Assembly (NCBI RefSeq): GCF_017876295.1
Contig: NZ_JAGINT010000002.1
Location: forward strand, 3,658,001 to 3,722,000
DNA from: Kribbella aluminosa
GTDB taxonomy: Bacteria; Actinomycetota; Actinomycetes; Propionibacteriales; Kribbellaceae
DNA length: 64,000 nt
Direction: 5' to 3'
Shown here: one piece after another, positions 50,584-60,337 of the stretch
Position numbering within the stretch: position 1 is the first letter of the stretch
How the letters are laid out: every line of letters starts with the position of its first letter
Translations under genes and position numbers: made by a program
The notes under the pieces: model-generated
Databases searched by the model: none
The model's input: the letters and a program-made list of their open reading frames with translations, nothing else
What the model was told of the DNA's origin: nothing

Positions 50584-51702
50584 ATGACCGAGTCGACCGA
50601 TTTGAAGAAGTCCCCGTTGCACGAGCGCCACGTCGCCCTCGGTGCGAAGTTCGCCGAGTTCGGCGGCTGGGAGATGCCGCTGGAGTACTCCGGGGTGGTG
50701 GCCGAGCACACCGCGGTCCGGACGTCGGTCGGCGTGTTCGACGTCAGCCATCTCGGCAAGGCGACCGTGAAGGGCCTGGGCGCCGCGGCGTACGTGAACG
50801 CGTGCCTGACCAACGACCTCGGCAAGATCGCGCCGGGCCAGGCGCAGTACACGTTGTGCTGCAACGAGCGCGGGGGCGTGGTCGACGACCTGATCGCCTA
50901 CCTGCACGCCGACGACGACGTGTTCCTGATCCCGAACGCGGCGAACACCGCCGAGGTGGTGCGGCTGCTCCAGGCCGACGCCCCCGACGGGGTCGAGGTC
51001 GCCAACGTCCACGACGACTACGCGATCCTCGCCGTACAGGGCGCGAACAGCGACGAGGTGGTCTCCGCGATCGGTCTGCCGACGGGACACGACACTCTGC
51101 ACCCTTTGAACTACATGGCCTTCGCCACGGCCGACTTCGGCGGTACGCCGGTAGTGGTCTGCCGGACCGGGTACACCGGTGAGCGCGGGTACGAGCTCGT
51201 CGTACCGAACGCCGCCGCGGTGGCGGTCTTCGACGCGCTGCTGACGGCCGGCGAGCAGTACGGCATCGTCCCGGCCGGACTGGGGGCGCGGGACACGCTG
51301 CGGACCGAGATGGGGTACCCGCTGCACGGCCAGGACATCTCGCCGGACATCACGCCGGTCCAGGCCCGCTCCGGCTGGGCCGTCGGCTGGAAGAAGGACC
51401 ACTTCTGGGGCGACTCCGCCCTGCGCGCGGAGAAGGAACAGGGCCCGGCCCGGATCCTCCGCGGCCTGCGCGCGGCCGGCCGGGGTATTCCGCGGCCGCA
51501 CATGACCGTTCTGGACCAATCGGGGACAACTCTCGGCGAAGTCACATCGGGCACGTTCTCCCCGACCTTGAAGAAAGGCGTTGCGTTGGCACTGCTCGAC
51601 GCGGCGGTGAAAGAAGGCGACCAGGTGACCGTCGACATCCGCGGCCGGCAGGAAATCTTCGACGTGATCAAACCGCCGTTCGTGACGGTGCATGTGCGTT
51701 AG
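50584..51702 (+). CDS. gcvT: Glycine cleavage system aminomethyltransferase (T protein)
   Basis: 372 residues. '[13 protein letters not shown]'-like start (here '[15 protein letters not shown]'), '[11 protein letters not shown]', '[14 protein letters not shown]', '[12 protein letters not shown]' and '[20 protein letters not shown]' are T-protein motifs, with the folate-binding Asp in the last. It transfers the aminomethyl group from GcvH to tetrahydrofolate. TAGTTT 7 bases before ATG 50584 predicts a leaderless message. The P and H genes are not nearby. Confidence 0.96.
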   Translation: MTESTDLKKSPLHERHVALGAKFAEFGGWEMPLEYSGVVAEHTAVRTSVGVFDVSHLGKATVKGLGAAAYVNACLTNDLGKIAPGQAQYTLCCNERGGVVDDLIAYLHADDDVFLIPNAANTAEVVRLLQADAPDGVEVANVHDDYAILAVQGANSDEVVSAIGLPTGHDTLHPLNYMAFATADFGGTPVVVCRTGYTGERGYELVVPNAAAVAVFDALLTAGEQYGIVPAGLGARDTLRTEMGYPLHGQDISPDITPVQARSGWAVGWKKDHFWGDSALRAEKEQGPARILRGLRAAGRGIPRPHMTVLDQSGTTLGEVTSGTFSPTLKKGVALALLDAAVKEGDQVTVDIRGRQEIFDVIKPPFVTVHVR

Positions 51703-52064
51703 CGGCGCGCTGCCACCCACCGCCACCGAATGCGGCAAATCGTCACACTCCGTAAAAACCTGGCACAAAATGGCCACTGTCGGTACTGTGCCGACGCGTT
51801 TTGCGAAGGATTGACTGCGAAGGGTGACGAAATGGGGCAAATATTCCGTTCGAGTACCCGTTCCGGTAACGATTTGTGCACTGGTGCAGGGCACCGCTGG
51901 TTTGGTGTCACAGTGTCAGGCAGGCTAGCGCCCGGTTGCGGGGTATTCGGGTGTCAAGGGGATTTGACGCGAGGCCGCCGCAGAGCAAAGGCTCGGCACG
52001 CTATCCACCGATATGTGCCGGATCAACGGACCGAAATCCGGCCGACGAACTTGACGGAGTGCGA
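51703..52064. other. 362-base regulatory gap before the oligopeptide operon
   Basis: Less GC-rich than the surroundings in its first half (51735-51880). No convincing gene; a 112-residue frame on the plus strand has atypical Cys-rich text. It very likely holds the promoter of the ABC operon, but no operator symmetry was identified. Confidence 0.5.
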
Positions 52065-53072
52065 ATGAGTATTGGGTCGCCAGACTCGACCGTAGGGGTC
52101 GAAGAACACCCGGCATCGGCGGAACCGGTTCGCGGCGCAGCCACTCCGCACGGAAAGTCCCCGAGCCGGATCGCGTTCGACCGGCTGCGCAAGGACCGGG
52201 TCGCGATGATCTGCGCGTCGGTCGTGCTGTTCTTCATCCTGATCGCGATCCTGGCGCCGTTGCTGGCCAAGCTGGAGGGCCAGGACTACAGCGCCTTCCA
52301 CACCGACCTGGTCGACGAGTACGGCTACCCGACGATCGGCGTGAACGGCGCGCACTGGCTGGGCGTCGAGCCGAAGACCGGCCGGGACAATTTCGCCCGC
52401 TGGGTGTACGGCGCCCGCCCGTCGCTGATCATCGCGTTCGTGGCGACCATCGTCGGTACCGCCATCGGTGTCGTGATGGGACTGCTGGCAGGCTTCCTCG
52501 GCGGCTGGACCGACCGGGTGATCTCCTGGGTGATCGACTTCGTGCTCAGCCTGCCGTTCCTGCTGTTCGCGATCGCGCTGGTGCCGATCGTCGAGTCGAT
52601 GCGGGGCGGTTCGTTCAACCTCACGCCGGACCAGCAGGCGTCGATCCGGTTCTACGTGCTGATCTTCGTGCTCTCGTTCTTCGGGTGGGCCGGCCTGGCC
52701 CGGATCATCCGGGGCGAGGTGCTGTCACTCCGCGAGCGCGAGTTCGTGCTCGCCGCCAAGGCCATCGGTGTGCCGACCCGGCGGGTCCTCTTCAAGGAAC
52801 TGCTGCCCAACCTGGTGGCCCCGATCGTCATCTCGGCCTCCCTCGCGGTGCCCTCGTACGTGACCGCGGAGGCCGGTCTTTCCTTCCTCGGCGTCGGACT
52901 GGTCGAGCCGATCCCCTCCTGGGGTCAGACGATCTCCGTCGCCACGAACTGGTTCAAGGCAGACCCGCTCTACCTCTGGCTGCCAGTGGTCGGCATCACC
53001 GCTCTGGTGCTCGCGCTGGCCCTGCTCGGAGATGCGGTCCGGGACGCCTTCGACCCCAAGACTCGCCGGTAG
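52065..53072 (+). CDS. Oligopeptide/dipeptide ABC transporter permease (DppC/OppC)
   Basis: 335 residues. Six membrane segments ('ICASVVLFFILIAILAPLLA' first) and the inner-membrane signature 'EFVLAAKAIGVPTRRVLFKE' followed by 'LLPNLVAPIVI'. Longer first cytoplasmic region than usual. GGAG lies 5 bases before ATG 52065. It is unusual that the C permease comes first and the binding protein second in the operon. Confidence 0.93.
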   Translation: MSIGSPDSTVGVEEHPASAEPVRGAATPHGKSPSRIAFDRLRKDRVAMICASVVLFFILIAILAPLLAKLEGQDYSAFHTDLVDEYGYPTIGVNGAHWLGVEPKTGRDNFARWVYGARPSLIIAFVATIVGTAIGVVMGLLAGFLGGWTDRVISWVIDFVLSLPFLLFAIALVPIVESMRGGSFNLTPDQQASIRFYVLIFVLSFFGWAGLARIIRGEVLSLREREFVLAAKAIGVPTRRVLFKELLPNLVAPIVISASLAVPSYVTAEAGLSFLGVGLVEPIPSWGQTISVATNWFKADPLYLWLPVVGITALVLALALLGDAVRDAFDPKTRR

Positions 53073-53113
53073 TTCGGCGATTGCCCCAGCGGCAGAAAAG
53101 GAGAAACCCGACC

Positions 53114-54871
53114 ATGCAGTGGAAACGGATCACCGCAGTCGCGGCGACGGTCATGCTGGCCGCCGTGGCCTGTGGCAGCCCGTCCTCGAACAGCGGTAGC
53201 AAGGGCGACAGCAACACGTTGGGAGGGGCCCAGATCAAGGCGACGGACCCCACTGCGCAGGGCCCGGCCGCGGAGGTCGACGGCGCGAAGAAGGGCGGCA
53301 CGATCACGATCCTCTCGGACGTGACGCCCGACACCTTCGACCCGACGAACATTTACTACGTCGACGGCAACCAGATCGGCAAGCTGTTCTACCGTTCGCT
53401 GACGCAGTACCGGCTGGACGGCCCCGATCACAAGCCGGTTCTGGTTCCGGACCTGGCCGAGGACCTCGGCACCAAGTCGGCCGACGGACTGACCTGGACC
53501 TTCAAGCTGAAGCAGGGCATCAAGTACCAGGACGGCACGCCGGTCAAGGCTGCCGACTACGCGTACGCGATCAAGCGGTCCTTCGCGCACGACCTGTACA
53601 GCTCGGGACCGACGTACCAGCAGCAGTTCTTCCTGGACGGCGAGAAGTACAAGGGCCCGTACGCGGCCGGTGGCGCGAACTACAAGGGCGTCGAGACGCC
53701 GGATGACAAGACCCTGGTCATCCACCTGGCGAAGAAGTTCGACGACCTGCCGTACTACGCGGCGTTCCCGATGTTCACGCCGATCCCGCAGGCGAAGGAC
53801 ACCCAGAAGAACTACGAGCAGCACCCGATGGCGACCGGCCCGTACCAGGTCTCGTCGTACCAGCCGGGCGCCGAGCTCAAGCTGACGAAGAACCCGAACT
53901 GGGACCCGAAAACCGACCCGGTGCGGCACCAGTACGTCGACGGCTTCGACTTCAAGTTCAGCCAGGACCTGATCAAGGCCCAGCGCCAGGTGCTGGCCAG
54001 CTCTGGTCCGGACGCCGACTCGCTGAACTACACCAACCTGGACGTCTCGCTGCTTCCTGAGGTCAAGGACCAGTCGCAGATGATCAAGGGCGCGTCGCCG
54101 TGCACGATCATGTACACGATGGACACCCGGAAGATCCCGATGGACGTCCGTCAGCTGATCGCCAAGGCGTTCCCGTACGACGGCTGGCGCAAGGTGGCCG
54201 GCCTGAACCCGACCGACGACCCGCCGGCTTCGACGATCCTGCCGCCGGCCGTCCCGGGCTTCGAGAAGTACGAGCTGCCGGGCCTTAACGGCACCGGTAA
54301 GGGCGCCGAGGACGACGCGATCGCCGCCGAGGTCAAGTCCGGGCTGCAGAAGATCGGCAAGCTGAACTTCGAGCTCAGCTGGTACTACTCGATCGACGAC
54401 AAGATCTCGACGCAGGTCACGCAGTTCCGCAAGCAGATGTTCGAGAAGGCCGGCTTCAAGGTCCGCGCGATCGGTGTCCCGAAGGCCAAGATCCGTACCT
54501 TCACCGGGGACCAGAACGCTCCGGTGAACATCGGCAAGACCCCGACCGGCTGGTGCTCCGACTGGCCGAGCGGCACCAGCTGGTTCCCGGTGCTGTTCCG
54601 GTCGGATGCGATCGCCCTGGGCAACAGCGTCGGCCAGCTGCAGGACAGGGCCCTGGACGCCGAGATCGACGCCGTCACCGCGAAGGCGCCGGACGACCAG
54701 CTGAAGGAATGGAAGAACGTCGACAAGGACATCATGGAGAAGTACCTTCCGGTGCTCCCGCTGTACTACAGCCAGAGCAACTTCCCGGTCGGCAAGAACA
54801 TCGGGCACGCGATCAACGACCCGACACAGGGCATGCCCGAGTTCACCTCGCTGTACCTGAAGCAGCCCTGA
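53114..54871 (+). CDS. Oligopeptide ABC transporter substrate-binding lipoprotein
   Basis: 585 residues. The signal peptide ends in the lipobox 'AAVACGS', so it is anchored in the membrane outer face. It has a SBP_bac_5 fold: 'GGTITILSDVTPDTFDPTN', 'VPDLAEDLGTKSADGLTWTF' and 'LKQGIKYQDGTPVKAADYAY'. Binds peptides or a similar solute for the permeases on either side. The hairpin 42 bases after it may raise its transcript level over the downstream genes. Confidence 0.94.
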   Translation: MQWKRITAVAATVMLAAVACGSPSSNSGSKGDSNTLGGAQIKATDPTAQGPAAEVDGAKKGGTITILSDVTPDTFDPTNIYYVDGNQIGKLFYRSLTQYRLDGPDHKPVLVPDLAEDLGTKSADGLTWTFKLKQGIKYQDGTPVKAADYAYAIKRSFAHDLYSSGPTYQQQFFLDGEKYKGPYAAGGANYKGVETPDDKTLVIHLAKKFDDLPYYAAFPMFTPIPQAKDTQKNYEQHPMATGPYQVSSYQPGAELKLTKNPNWDPKTDPVRHQYVDGFDFKFSQDLIKAQRQVLASSGPDADSLNYTNLDVSLLPEVKDQSQMIKGASPCTIMYTMDTRKIPMDVRQLIAKAFPYDGWRKVAGLNPTDDPPASTILPPAVPGFEKYELPGLNGTGKGAEDDAIAAEVKSGLQKIGKLNFELSWYYSIDDKISTQVTQFRKQMFEKAGFKVRAIGVPKAKIRTFTGDQNAPVNIGKTPTGWCSDWPSGTSWFPVLFRSDAIALGNSVGQLQDRALDAEIDAVTAKAPDDQLKEWKNVDKDIMEKYLPVLPLYYSQSNFPVGKNIGHAINDPTQGMPEFTSLYLKQP

Positions 54872-54912
54872 CCCGATTCCGTTCTGAAGTAGTAGTGATC
54901 CACTGAACGCCT

Positions 54913-54947
54913 GCGTGGTGCCCGGACCACAAGTCCGGGCACCACGC
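54913..54947 (+). terminator. Intercistronic 15-bp hairpin after the binding-protein gene
   Basis: GCGTGGTGCCCGGAC (54913-54927) and GTCCGGGCACCACGC (54933-54947), perfect stem, 5-base loop. It lies inside the operon, 23 bases before the next start, so it is likely an attenuator or mRNA 3' stabiliser rather than a full stop. Confidence 0.8.
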
Positions 54948-54969
54948 CGGTCGGTGAGGAGACAATCCC

Positions 54970-55962
54970 GTGCTCTATTTCGTGGCGCGCCGCCTGGTCA
55001 GCGCGCTCAGTGTGGTGCTCGCGACGTTGATCGCGACCTTCGCGTTGTTCTTCGTCGCGCCGACCGACCCGGCCGGTGCGATCTGTGGTGAGCGCAACTG
55101 CACCCAGCAGCGGTACCAGGAGATCAAGGCCAACCTGCACCTGGACCAGCCGAAGGTGCAGCAGTTCGCGGAGTACACCGTGGGAATCTTCGCCGGTCGT
55201 GACTTCACGACCTCGGGTGTCAAGCAGCACTGCGCGGCGCCCTGTCTCGGCTTCTCGTTCAAGAACGACCGGCCGGTCACGGACATGATCAAGACCCGGT
55301 TCCCGGTGACGCTGTCACTGGTCGTCGGGTACGCCGTCCTGGTCCTCACCATCGGCGTGTTCGTCGGATCGATGGCTGCGAAGAGACGCGGGACCATGGG
55401 CGACCGGGCGCTGATGACCAGCACGCTGGTGATCAGTTCGGTGCCGTACTACATCGTGGCGCTGATGGTCGCGCTCTACCTGACCGTGCTGTATCCGATC
55501 CTTCCGAGAGGTGAGTGGACACCTCCCTCGGAGAATCCCGGCAAATGGATAGCCGGCATGCTGACACCGTGGCTGGTGCTCGGCGTTTACAACTGCGTCT
55601 CCTATGCCCGGTACGCGCGTGGCTCGATGGTCGAGACGCTGAGCGAGGACTTCATCCGGACCGCGCGGGCCAAGGGCCTGTCCGACCGGGTGGTCACCTA
55701 CAAGCACGCACTGCGCTCGGGCCTGATTCCGGTCGTGACGATCTTCGGTCTCGATGTCGCGGGCAGCCTCGGCGGCGCGATCTTCACGGAACGGATCTTC
55801 GACCTGCCCGGGCTCGGCCAGCTCGTCCTGGACAGCTTGAACAACTACGACCTGCCGGTGATCATGGGCACTGTACTGGTCGCCTCCGTGCTGATCGTGG
55901 TGATGAACCTGCTGGTGGACATCGGCTACAGCGTGATCGACCCGCGGGTGAGGCTCGCATGA
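54970..55962 (+). CDS. Oligopeptide/dipeptide ABC transporter permease (DppB/OppB)
   Basis: 330 residues with six membrane segments. 'FVARRLVSALSVVLATLIAT' opens it; 'DFIRTARAKGLSDRVVTYKH' is the ATPase-contact loop. A Cys-containing periplasmic loop of ~75 residues follows the first helix. GTG 54970 with GAGGAG upstream. ATGA overlap with the ATPase gene. Confidence 0.94.
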   Translation: MLYFVARRLVSALSVVLATLIATFALFFVAPTDPAGAICGERNCTQQRYQEIKANLHLDQPKVQQFAEYTVGIFAGRDFTTSGVKQHCAAPCLGFSFKNDRPVTDMIKTRFPVTLSLVVGYAVLVLTIGVFVGSMAAKRRGTMGDRALMTSTLVISSVPYYIVALMVALYLTVLYPILPRGEWTPPSENPGKWIAGMLTPWLVLGVYNCVSYARYARGSMVETLSEDFIRTARAKGLSDRVVTYKHALRSGLIPVVTIFGLDVAGSLGGAIFTERIFDLPGLGQLVLDSLNNYDLPVIMGTVLVASVLIVVMNLLVDIGYSVIDPRVRLA

Positions 55963-57149
55963 CCATCCCCGCCCCCGAAGACCGTGCCCCCGAAGACCGT
56001 GCCCCCGAAGACCGGAAGGACAGCATGGCCGACAGCGATGCCGCCCCTGAGGCCGCTGAGTCCGCCAAGCGTGGTCCGTCGATCGCGACCCGTGAGCGCC
56101 GCCAGGCGTTGATCAACCCGAGCGGCGAGACGCCGTACCTGGTGGTCGAGGACCTGGCCGTGAAGTTCCCGACCGCCGACGGACTGGTCAGCGCGGTGAA
56201 CGGGCTGAGCTACTCGGTCCCGCTCGGCCGGACGCTGTCGATCGTCGGCGAGTCCGGTTCTGGCAAGTCGGTGTCGAGCATGGCCGTGATGGGCCTGCAC
56301 GACCGCAAGCGGACCCGGATCACCGGGTCGATCCGGGTCGGCGGCGACGAGATCGTCGGCCTCAGCGAGAACGACCTGATGAAGATCCGCGGCGACGCGG
56401 TCTCGATGGTCTTCCAGGACCCGCAGTCGTCGCTGCACCCGCTGTACACGATCGGCAACCAGCTGGTCGAGGCGTACCGGGTGCACCACAAGGTCTCCAA
56501 GAGCGTCGCGAAGAAGCGCGCGCTGGAGATGCTCGACCTGGTCGGCATCCCGAACCCGGTGCGCCGGTTCGCGCAGTACCCGCACGAGTTCTCCGGCGGT
56601 ATGCGGCAGCGCGCGATGATCGCGATGAGCCTGATCAACGACCCGAAGCTGGTGATCGCCGACGAGCCGACCACCGCGCTCGACGTCACCGTGCAGGCGC
56701 AGATCCTGGACCTGCTGAACAACCTGCAGAAGGAGTTCGGCTCCGCGATCGTGCTGATCACCCACGACCTGGGCGTGGTCGCCGAGATGGCCGACGACGT
56801 CCTGGTGATGTACGCCGGGCGCTGCGTCGAGTACGGCACCGCCGAGGACGTCCTGGCGAACCCGCGGATGCCCTACACCTGGGGCCTGCTCGAGTCGATC
56901 CCGACGGTGTCGGCGGCGAACGAGCGGCTGCGCCCGATCAAGGGCCTGCCGCCGAGCCTGCTGAACCTGCCGGCCGGCTGCTCGTTCAACCCGCGCTGCC
57001 CGTACACGGACCGCGTCAAGGGCGAGCTCTGTACGTCGGAACTGCCGGAACTGCTGCCGGTCGACGGCGCCGGCGCGCACACGTCCCGTTGTCACCTGCA
57101 CGACAAGGTCTCGGTGTACGAGACCGAGGTCGCGCCGAGACTGGGCTGA
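55959..57149 (+). CDS. Oligopeptide ABC transporter ATP-binding protein (DppD/OppD)
   Basis: 396 residues. The N-terminal ~50 residues are a charged extension with three copies of 'APEDR' encoded by a 15-base tandem repeat (55974-56015). Then Walker A 'GESGSGKSVSSMAVMGL', Q-loop 'FQDPQSSLHPL', signature 'FSGGMRQRAMIAMSL', Walker B 'LVIADEPTTALD', and the C-terminal oligopeptide domain with the cysteines 'CSFNPRCPYTD' that may bind a cluster or metal. A second start at 56024 (ATG) is possible. Confidence 0.95.
   Translation: MTIPAPEDRAPEDRAPEDRKDSMADSDAAPEAAESAKRGPSIATRERRQALINPSGETPYLVVEDLAVKFPTADGLVSAVNGLSYSVPLGRTLSIVGESGSGKSVSSMAVMGLHDRKRTRITGSIRVGGDEIVGLSENDLMKIRGDAVSMVFQDPQSSLHPLYTIGNQLVEAYRVHHKVSKSVAKKRALEMLDLVGIPNPVRRFAQYPHEFSGGMRQRAMIAMSLINDPKLVIADEPTTALDVTVQAQILDLLNNLQKEFGSAIVLITHDLGVVAEMADDVLVMYAGRCVEYGTAEDVLANPRMPYTWGLLESIPTVSAANERLRPIKGLPPSLLNLPAGCSFNPRCPYTDRVKGELCTSELPELLPVDGAGAHTSRCHLHDKVSVYETEVAPRLG
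55974..56015. repeat. 15-base tandem repeat in the OppD N-terminus
   Basis: CCCGAAGACCGTGCC repeated nearly three times, encoding A-P-E-D-R units. Confidence 0.85.
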
Positions 57150-57169
57150 CGAGGGGATCGAGGAGAGAG

Positions 57170-58237
57170 ATGAGCGACGCAACCCGTCCTGTCGACGCGG
57201 TCGAGAAGCCGGCCGCCAAGGGCGAGACCCTGCTGCAGGTCCGCGACCTGAAGATGCACTTCCCGATCAAGGAGGCCGCCGGCCTGGCCCGGACCAAGAA
57301 GGTCGTCCAGGCCGTCGACGGCGTCAGCTTCGAGCTGAAGGCCGGCGCCAGCCTCGGCCTGGTCGGCGAGTCCGGCTGCGGCAAGTCGACCACCGGCCGG
57401 ATGATCACCCGGCTGCTGACCCCGACGGCCGGCGAGATCGTCTTCAAGGGCACCGACATCGCGAGGCTGAAGGAGCGCGACCTGCGCCCGTTCCGCCGGC
57501 AGCTGCAGATCGTCTTCCAGGACCCGTACAGCTCGCTGAACCCGCGGCAGACGGTCAGCAACATCATCAGTACGCCGCTCCGGGTGCACAACCTGGTGCC
57601 GAAGAAGAAGGAGCTCGACCGGGTCCAGGAGCTGCTGGAGCGGGTCGGCCTGAACCCGGAGCACCACAACCGGTACCCGAACGAGTTCTCCGGCGGCCAG
57701 CGGCAGCGGATCGGGATCGCCCGGGCGCTCGCCGTGGAGCCCGAGGTGATCATCGCCGACGAGCCGGTGTCCGCGCTGGACGTGTCGATCCAGGCCCAGG
57801 TGATGAACCTGCTCGAGGACCTGCGCCGCGATCTCGGGATCGCGTTCGTGTTCATCGCGCACGACCTCGGCGTGGTCCGGCACTTCTGTGACGAGGTCGC
57901 GGTGATGTACCTCGGCAAGATCGTCGAGCAGGGCTCGCGGGACCAGATCTACAACGCGCCGCAGCACCCGTACACGCAGGCGCTGCTGTCCGCGGCCCCG
58001 GACCTCGGCACGATCCGCGGCGTTCCGCCGAAGGAGCGCATCCGGCTGGTCGGCGACGTACCCTCGCCGATCGACCCGCCGAGTGGCTGCCGGTTCCGGA
58101 CCCGGTGCTGGAAGGCGGAGGACATCTGCGCCACCCAGGAGCCGCTGCTGGAGATCAAGCCGTACTCCACCGAGGGCCACATGGCCGCCTGCCACTTCGC
58201 GGAGCCGAAGGTCGACCTGACCGCCGCCACCGCGTGA
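57170..58237 (+). CDS. Oligopeptide ABC transporter ATP-binding protein (DppF/OppF)
   Basis: 355 residues. Walker A 'GESGCGKSTTGRMITRLL', Q-loop 'FQDPYSSLNPRQTV', signature 'FSGGQRQRIGIARAL', Walker B 'VIIADEPVSALDVSIQ', and the C-terminal oligopeptide/dipeptide domain with 'GCRFRTRCWKAEDIC'. ATG 57170 with GAGGAGAG upstream. It completes a five-gene importer. Confidence 0.96.
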   Translation: MSDATRPVDAVEKPAAKGETLLQVRDLKMHFPIKEAAGLARTKKVVQAVDGVSFELKAGASLGLVGESGCGKSTTGRMITRLLTPTAGEIVFKGTDIARLKERDLRPFRRQLQIVFQDPYSSLNPRQTVSNIISTPLRVHNLVPKKKELDRVQELLERVGLNPEHHNRYPNEFSGGQRQRIGIARALAVEPEVIIADEPVSALDVSIQAQVMNLLEDLRRDLGIAFVFIAHDLGVVRHFCDEVAVMYLGKIVEQGSRDQIYNAPQHPYTQALLSAAPDLGTIRGVPPKERIRLVGDVPSPIDPPSGCRFRTRCWKAEDICATQEPLLEIKPYSTEGHMAACHFAEPKVDLTAATA

Positions 58238-58247
58238 CCCGCGGAGG

Positions 58248-58275
58248 AAGCCCCCGTCAACGGCGACGGGGGCTT
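58248..58275. terminator. Terminator of the oligopeptide operon
   Basis: AAGCCCCCGTC (58248-58258) pairs with GACGGGGGCTT (58265-58275), 6-base loop, followed by TTCT. It also faces the convergent secreted-protein gene. Confidence 0.9.
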
Positions 58276-58288
58276 TCTCGTGCGTGCG

Positions 58289-58867
58289 TTACTTGTGCGT
58301 CCAGACGTAGCCCATGAAGCCGTCCAGGTGCCAGCCGGCCTTCACGTACGCCGACGCCTGCGCGGTGCGCATCACCCGCCAGCCGATGCCGTTCTTCGAC
58401 ACCCGGTAGATCCTCGCGCGGTCCGCCGCGGCGGCGAGGGGGATCCGCCCGACGACACCCTCGTACACCCAGTGCCCGGACGACGTCAGCTTGTTCCGCT
58501 CGGCGGTCGAGATCGACAGCAGGTACGTCGACCCGGACTTCGTCCGCAGCCGGTACACCGGAACGGTGCCGCGGACCGCGGTGGTCGCGACGTACCCGGG
58601 GACCTGACCGGTGAACTTCCAGCCCTGCTTCTGCGCGCGCAGGAACTCGGCCTGGCTCGAGGTGTAGAAGTACCCCTTCGCGCCGGCGGTGCGCATCTCG
58701 ATCAGCTGAGTCCGGTACGAGGCCGCTCTGGTCGAGGTCTGTGCCGTCTCGGCCGCTCCGGCGCTGTTCGCCACCGCGACACCACCCGCGACCAGCGCGG
58801 CGGTGGTCACGACGGCACCCGCACCGAGTGCCCGGGTACGACGGGTTCCCGGAATCTTCCACTTCAT
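58289..58867 (-). CDS. Secreted protein of DUF5648-like repeats
   Basis: 192 residues. The Arg-rich start and helix 'ALGAGAVVTTAALVAGGVAV' then 'NSAGAAE' form a signal peptide. The mature part carries repeats with 'GAKGYFYTSSQAEF', 'GWKFTGQVPGYV', 'PVYRLRTKSGSTYLLSIS' and 'GWHLDGFMGYVW', the pattern of DUF5648 (found in secreted and lysin-associated proteins). ATG 58867 is preferred; a TTG at 58876 is in frame. Role possibly carbohydrate or cell-wall binding. Confidence 0.85.
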   Translation of the reverse strand: MKWKIPGTRRTRALGAGAVVTTAALVAGGVAVANSAGAAETAQTSTRAASYRTQLIEMRTAGAKGYFYTSSQAEFLRAQKQGWKFTGQVPGYVATTAVRGTVPVYRLRTKSGSTYLLSISTAERNKLTSSGHWVYEGVVGRIPLAAAADRARIYRVSKNGIGWRVMRTAQASAYVKAGWHLDGFMGYVWTHK

Positions 58868-59023
58868 CGTTGTCAAGCCTTTCGATCCTGGTCGAATTAG
58901 ATGCTTCAGGCAACTAGCCCGTTCAAAACGCTAATCCGTACCAGGGTCGTCGCGGCTTGGAAGCTGAGAAGGTTCACCGGCGGACTCCCACCTGGTCAGG
59001 GTCAGGTGAGAGCCCACCGTGGT

Positions 59024-60337
59024 CTAGGCCCGGCCGTGGGCCTGGCGGCTGCGGCGGCTCAGGGAGTCGATCGTGACGGCGATCAGCAGGACGCCGGCGG
59101 TCACCATGTAGCGGACGCTCGAGTCAAGGCTCAGCAGGGCGAGGCCGTTGGAGATCGACATGATCACCAGTGCGCCGAGCAGCGCGGAGTACGCCGACCC
59201 GCGGCCACCGAACAGGCTGGTGCCGCCGATGACGGCCGCCGCGATCGCGTTCAGGTTGGTGTCGCCGCCACCGCTGCTCTGGTTCACCGCGACCAGCCGC
59301 GCCGCGGCCAGCAGACCCCCGACCGCGGCGAACGTCGAGCAGGCCGCGAACACGGACAGGTAGATCATCCGTACGTTGATCCCGGCCCGCCGGGCGGCCT
59401 CCACGTTGCCGCCGACCGCGACGACAGCGCGGCCCCAGCGAGTACGCCGTACCGCGAGATCGGTCGCGACCACCAGGGCGAGGAACAGCAGGAACATCGA
59501 CGAGACGCCACGGTCCCCGTTCAGGATCAGCACCGCGATCAGCAGCACGACAGCCAGCGCGGCGGCCTTGATCGCGATCATCGACATCGGCGCCGCCGAG
59601 AGCCCGGCCGCAGCCCGGGCGCTCCGGGTGCGGAGGCGGGTCAGCGCGTAGACCGCGACGACAACCACGATCAGGGCGTAGGCGATCGCGGGGGAGAGGA
59701 AGCTCCGGGTCGCGAAGCCGATCAGCGCCGAGTCGTACGGGAGGTTGAGCGAACCCTCCTTCCCGAGCACCAGCAGCTGGAGGCCGAGGAAGCCGAGCAG
59801 ACCGGCCAGCGTGATCACGAAGCTCGGTACGCCGAAGCGGGTGTACAGCGCGCCGTAGAACAAGCCGATGACCAGGCCGAGGGCGATGCCGGCCACCAGC
59901 GAGAGTACGAGCGGCCAGCCCTTGTTGACGAAGGTGACGCCGAGCACGGCCCCCGACAGGCCGCTGACCGAGCCGACCGACAGGTCGATCTCGCCGAGCA
60001 GCAGGACCAGGACGATGCCGAGGGCAATCACTCCGACCGAGGTGGTCTGCAGCGTCAGGTTCACCAGGTTACGGCTCGACAGGAAGGACCCGTTCGCGAT
60101 CTGGAAGACCGCCCAGATGATGATCAGGCCGATGACGACCGGGACCGAGCCCAGGTCGCCGGACCGGAGCCGGGCGGTGAAGGCGGACACGGCGCCGCTG
60201 ATCCCGCTGCTCGCGATCAGCCGCTCGTCCTGGAGGTCGGCCGGCAGCTCATCGGCCCCGTTCGCCCCGTTCGACGCAGGCGATGACGGCGTACCGGCGG
60301 TGTCCTGGGGGCGGGTGCCCGATCCCTGGATGCTCAT
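59024..60337 (-). CDS. Sugar ABC transporter permease (CUT2 / XylH-RbsC type)
   Basis: 437 residues with ~10-11 membrane segments. 'GIVLVLLLGEIDLSVGSVSG' and 'AAAVIGGTSLFGGRGSAYSA' are CUT2 permease signatures. Disordered N-terminal ~45 residues. Starts by ATGA overlap with the ATPase stop. It works with the ATPase and binding protein upstream, importing a pentose or hexose. Confidence 0.95.
   Translation of the reverse strand: MSIQGSGTRPQDTAGTPSSPASNGANGADELPADLQDERLIASSGISGAVSAFTARLRSGDLGSVPVVIGLIIIWAVFQIANGSFLSSRNLVNLTLQTTSVGVIALGIVLVLLLGEIDLSVGSVSGLSGAVLGVTFVNKGWPLVLSLVAGIALGLVIGLFYGALYTRFGVPSFVITLAGLLGFLGLQLLVLGKEGSLNLPYDSALIGFATRSFLSPAIAYALIVVVVAVYALTRLRTRSARAAAGLSAAPMSMIAIKAAALAVVLLIAVLILNGDRGVSSMFLLFLALVVATDLAVRRTRWGRAVVAVGGNVEAARRAGINVRMIYLSVFAACSTFAAVGGLLAAARLVAVNQSSGGGDTNLNAIAAAVIGGTSLFGGRGSAYSALLGALVIMSISNGLALLSLDSSVRYMVTAGVLLIAVTIDSLSRRSRQAHGRA

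Noticed and set aside
51730-52068. 112-codon plus-strand frame before the oligopeptide operon
   Set aside because: Atypical composition, no ribosome site, and it overlaps the start of the permease gene; the region is better read as a promoter.
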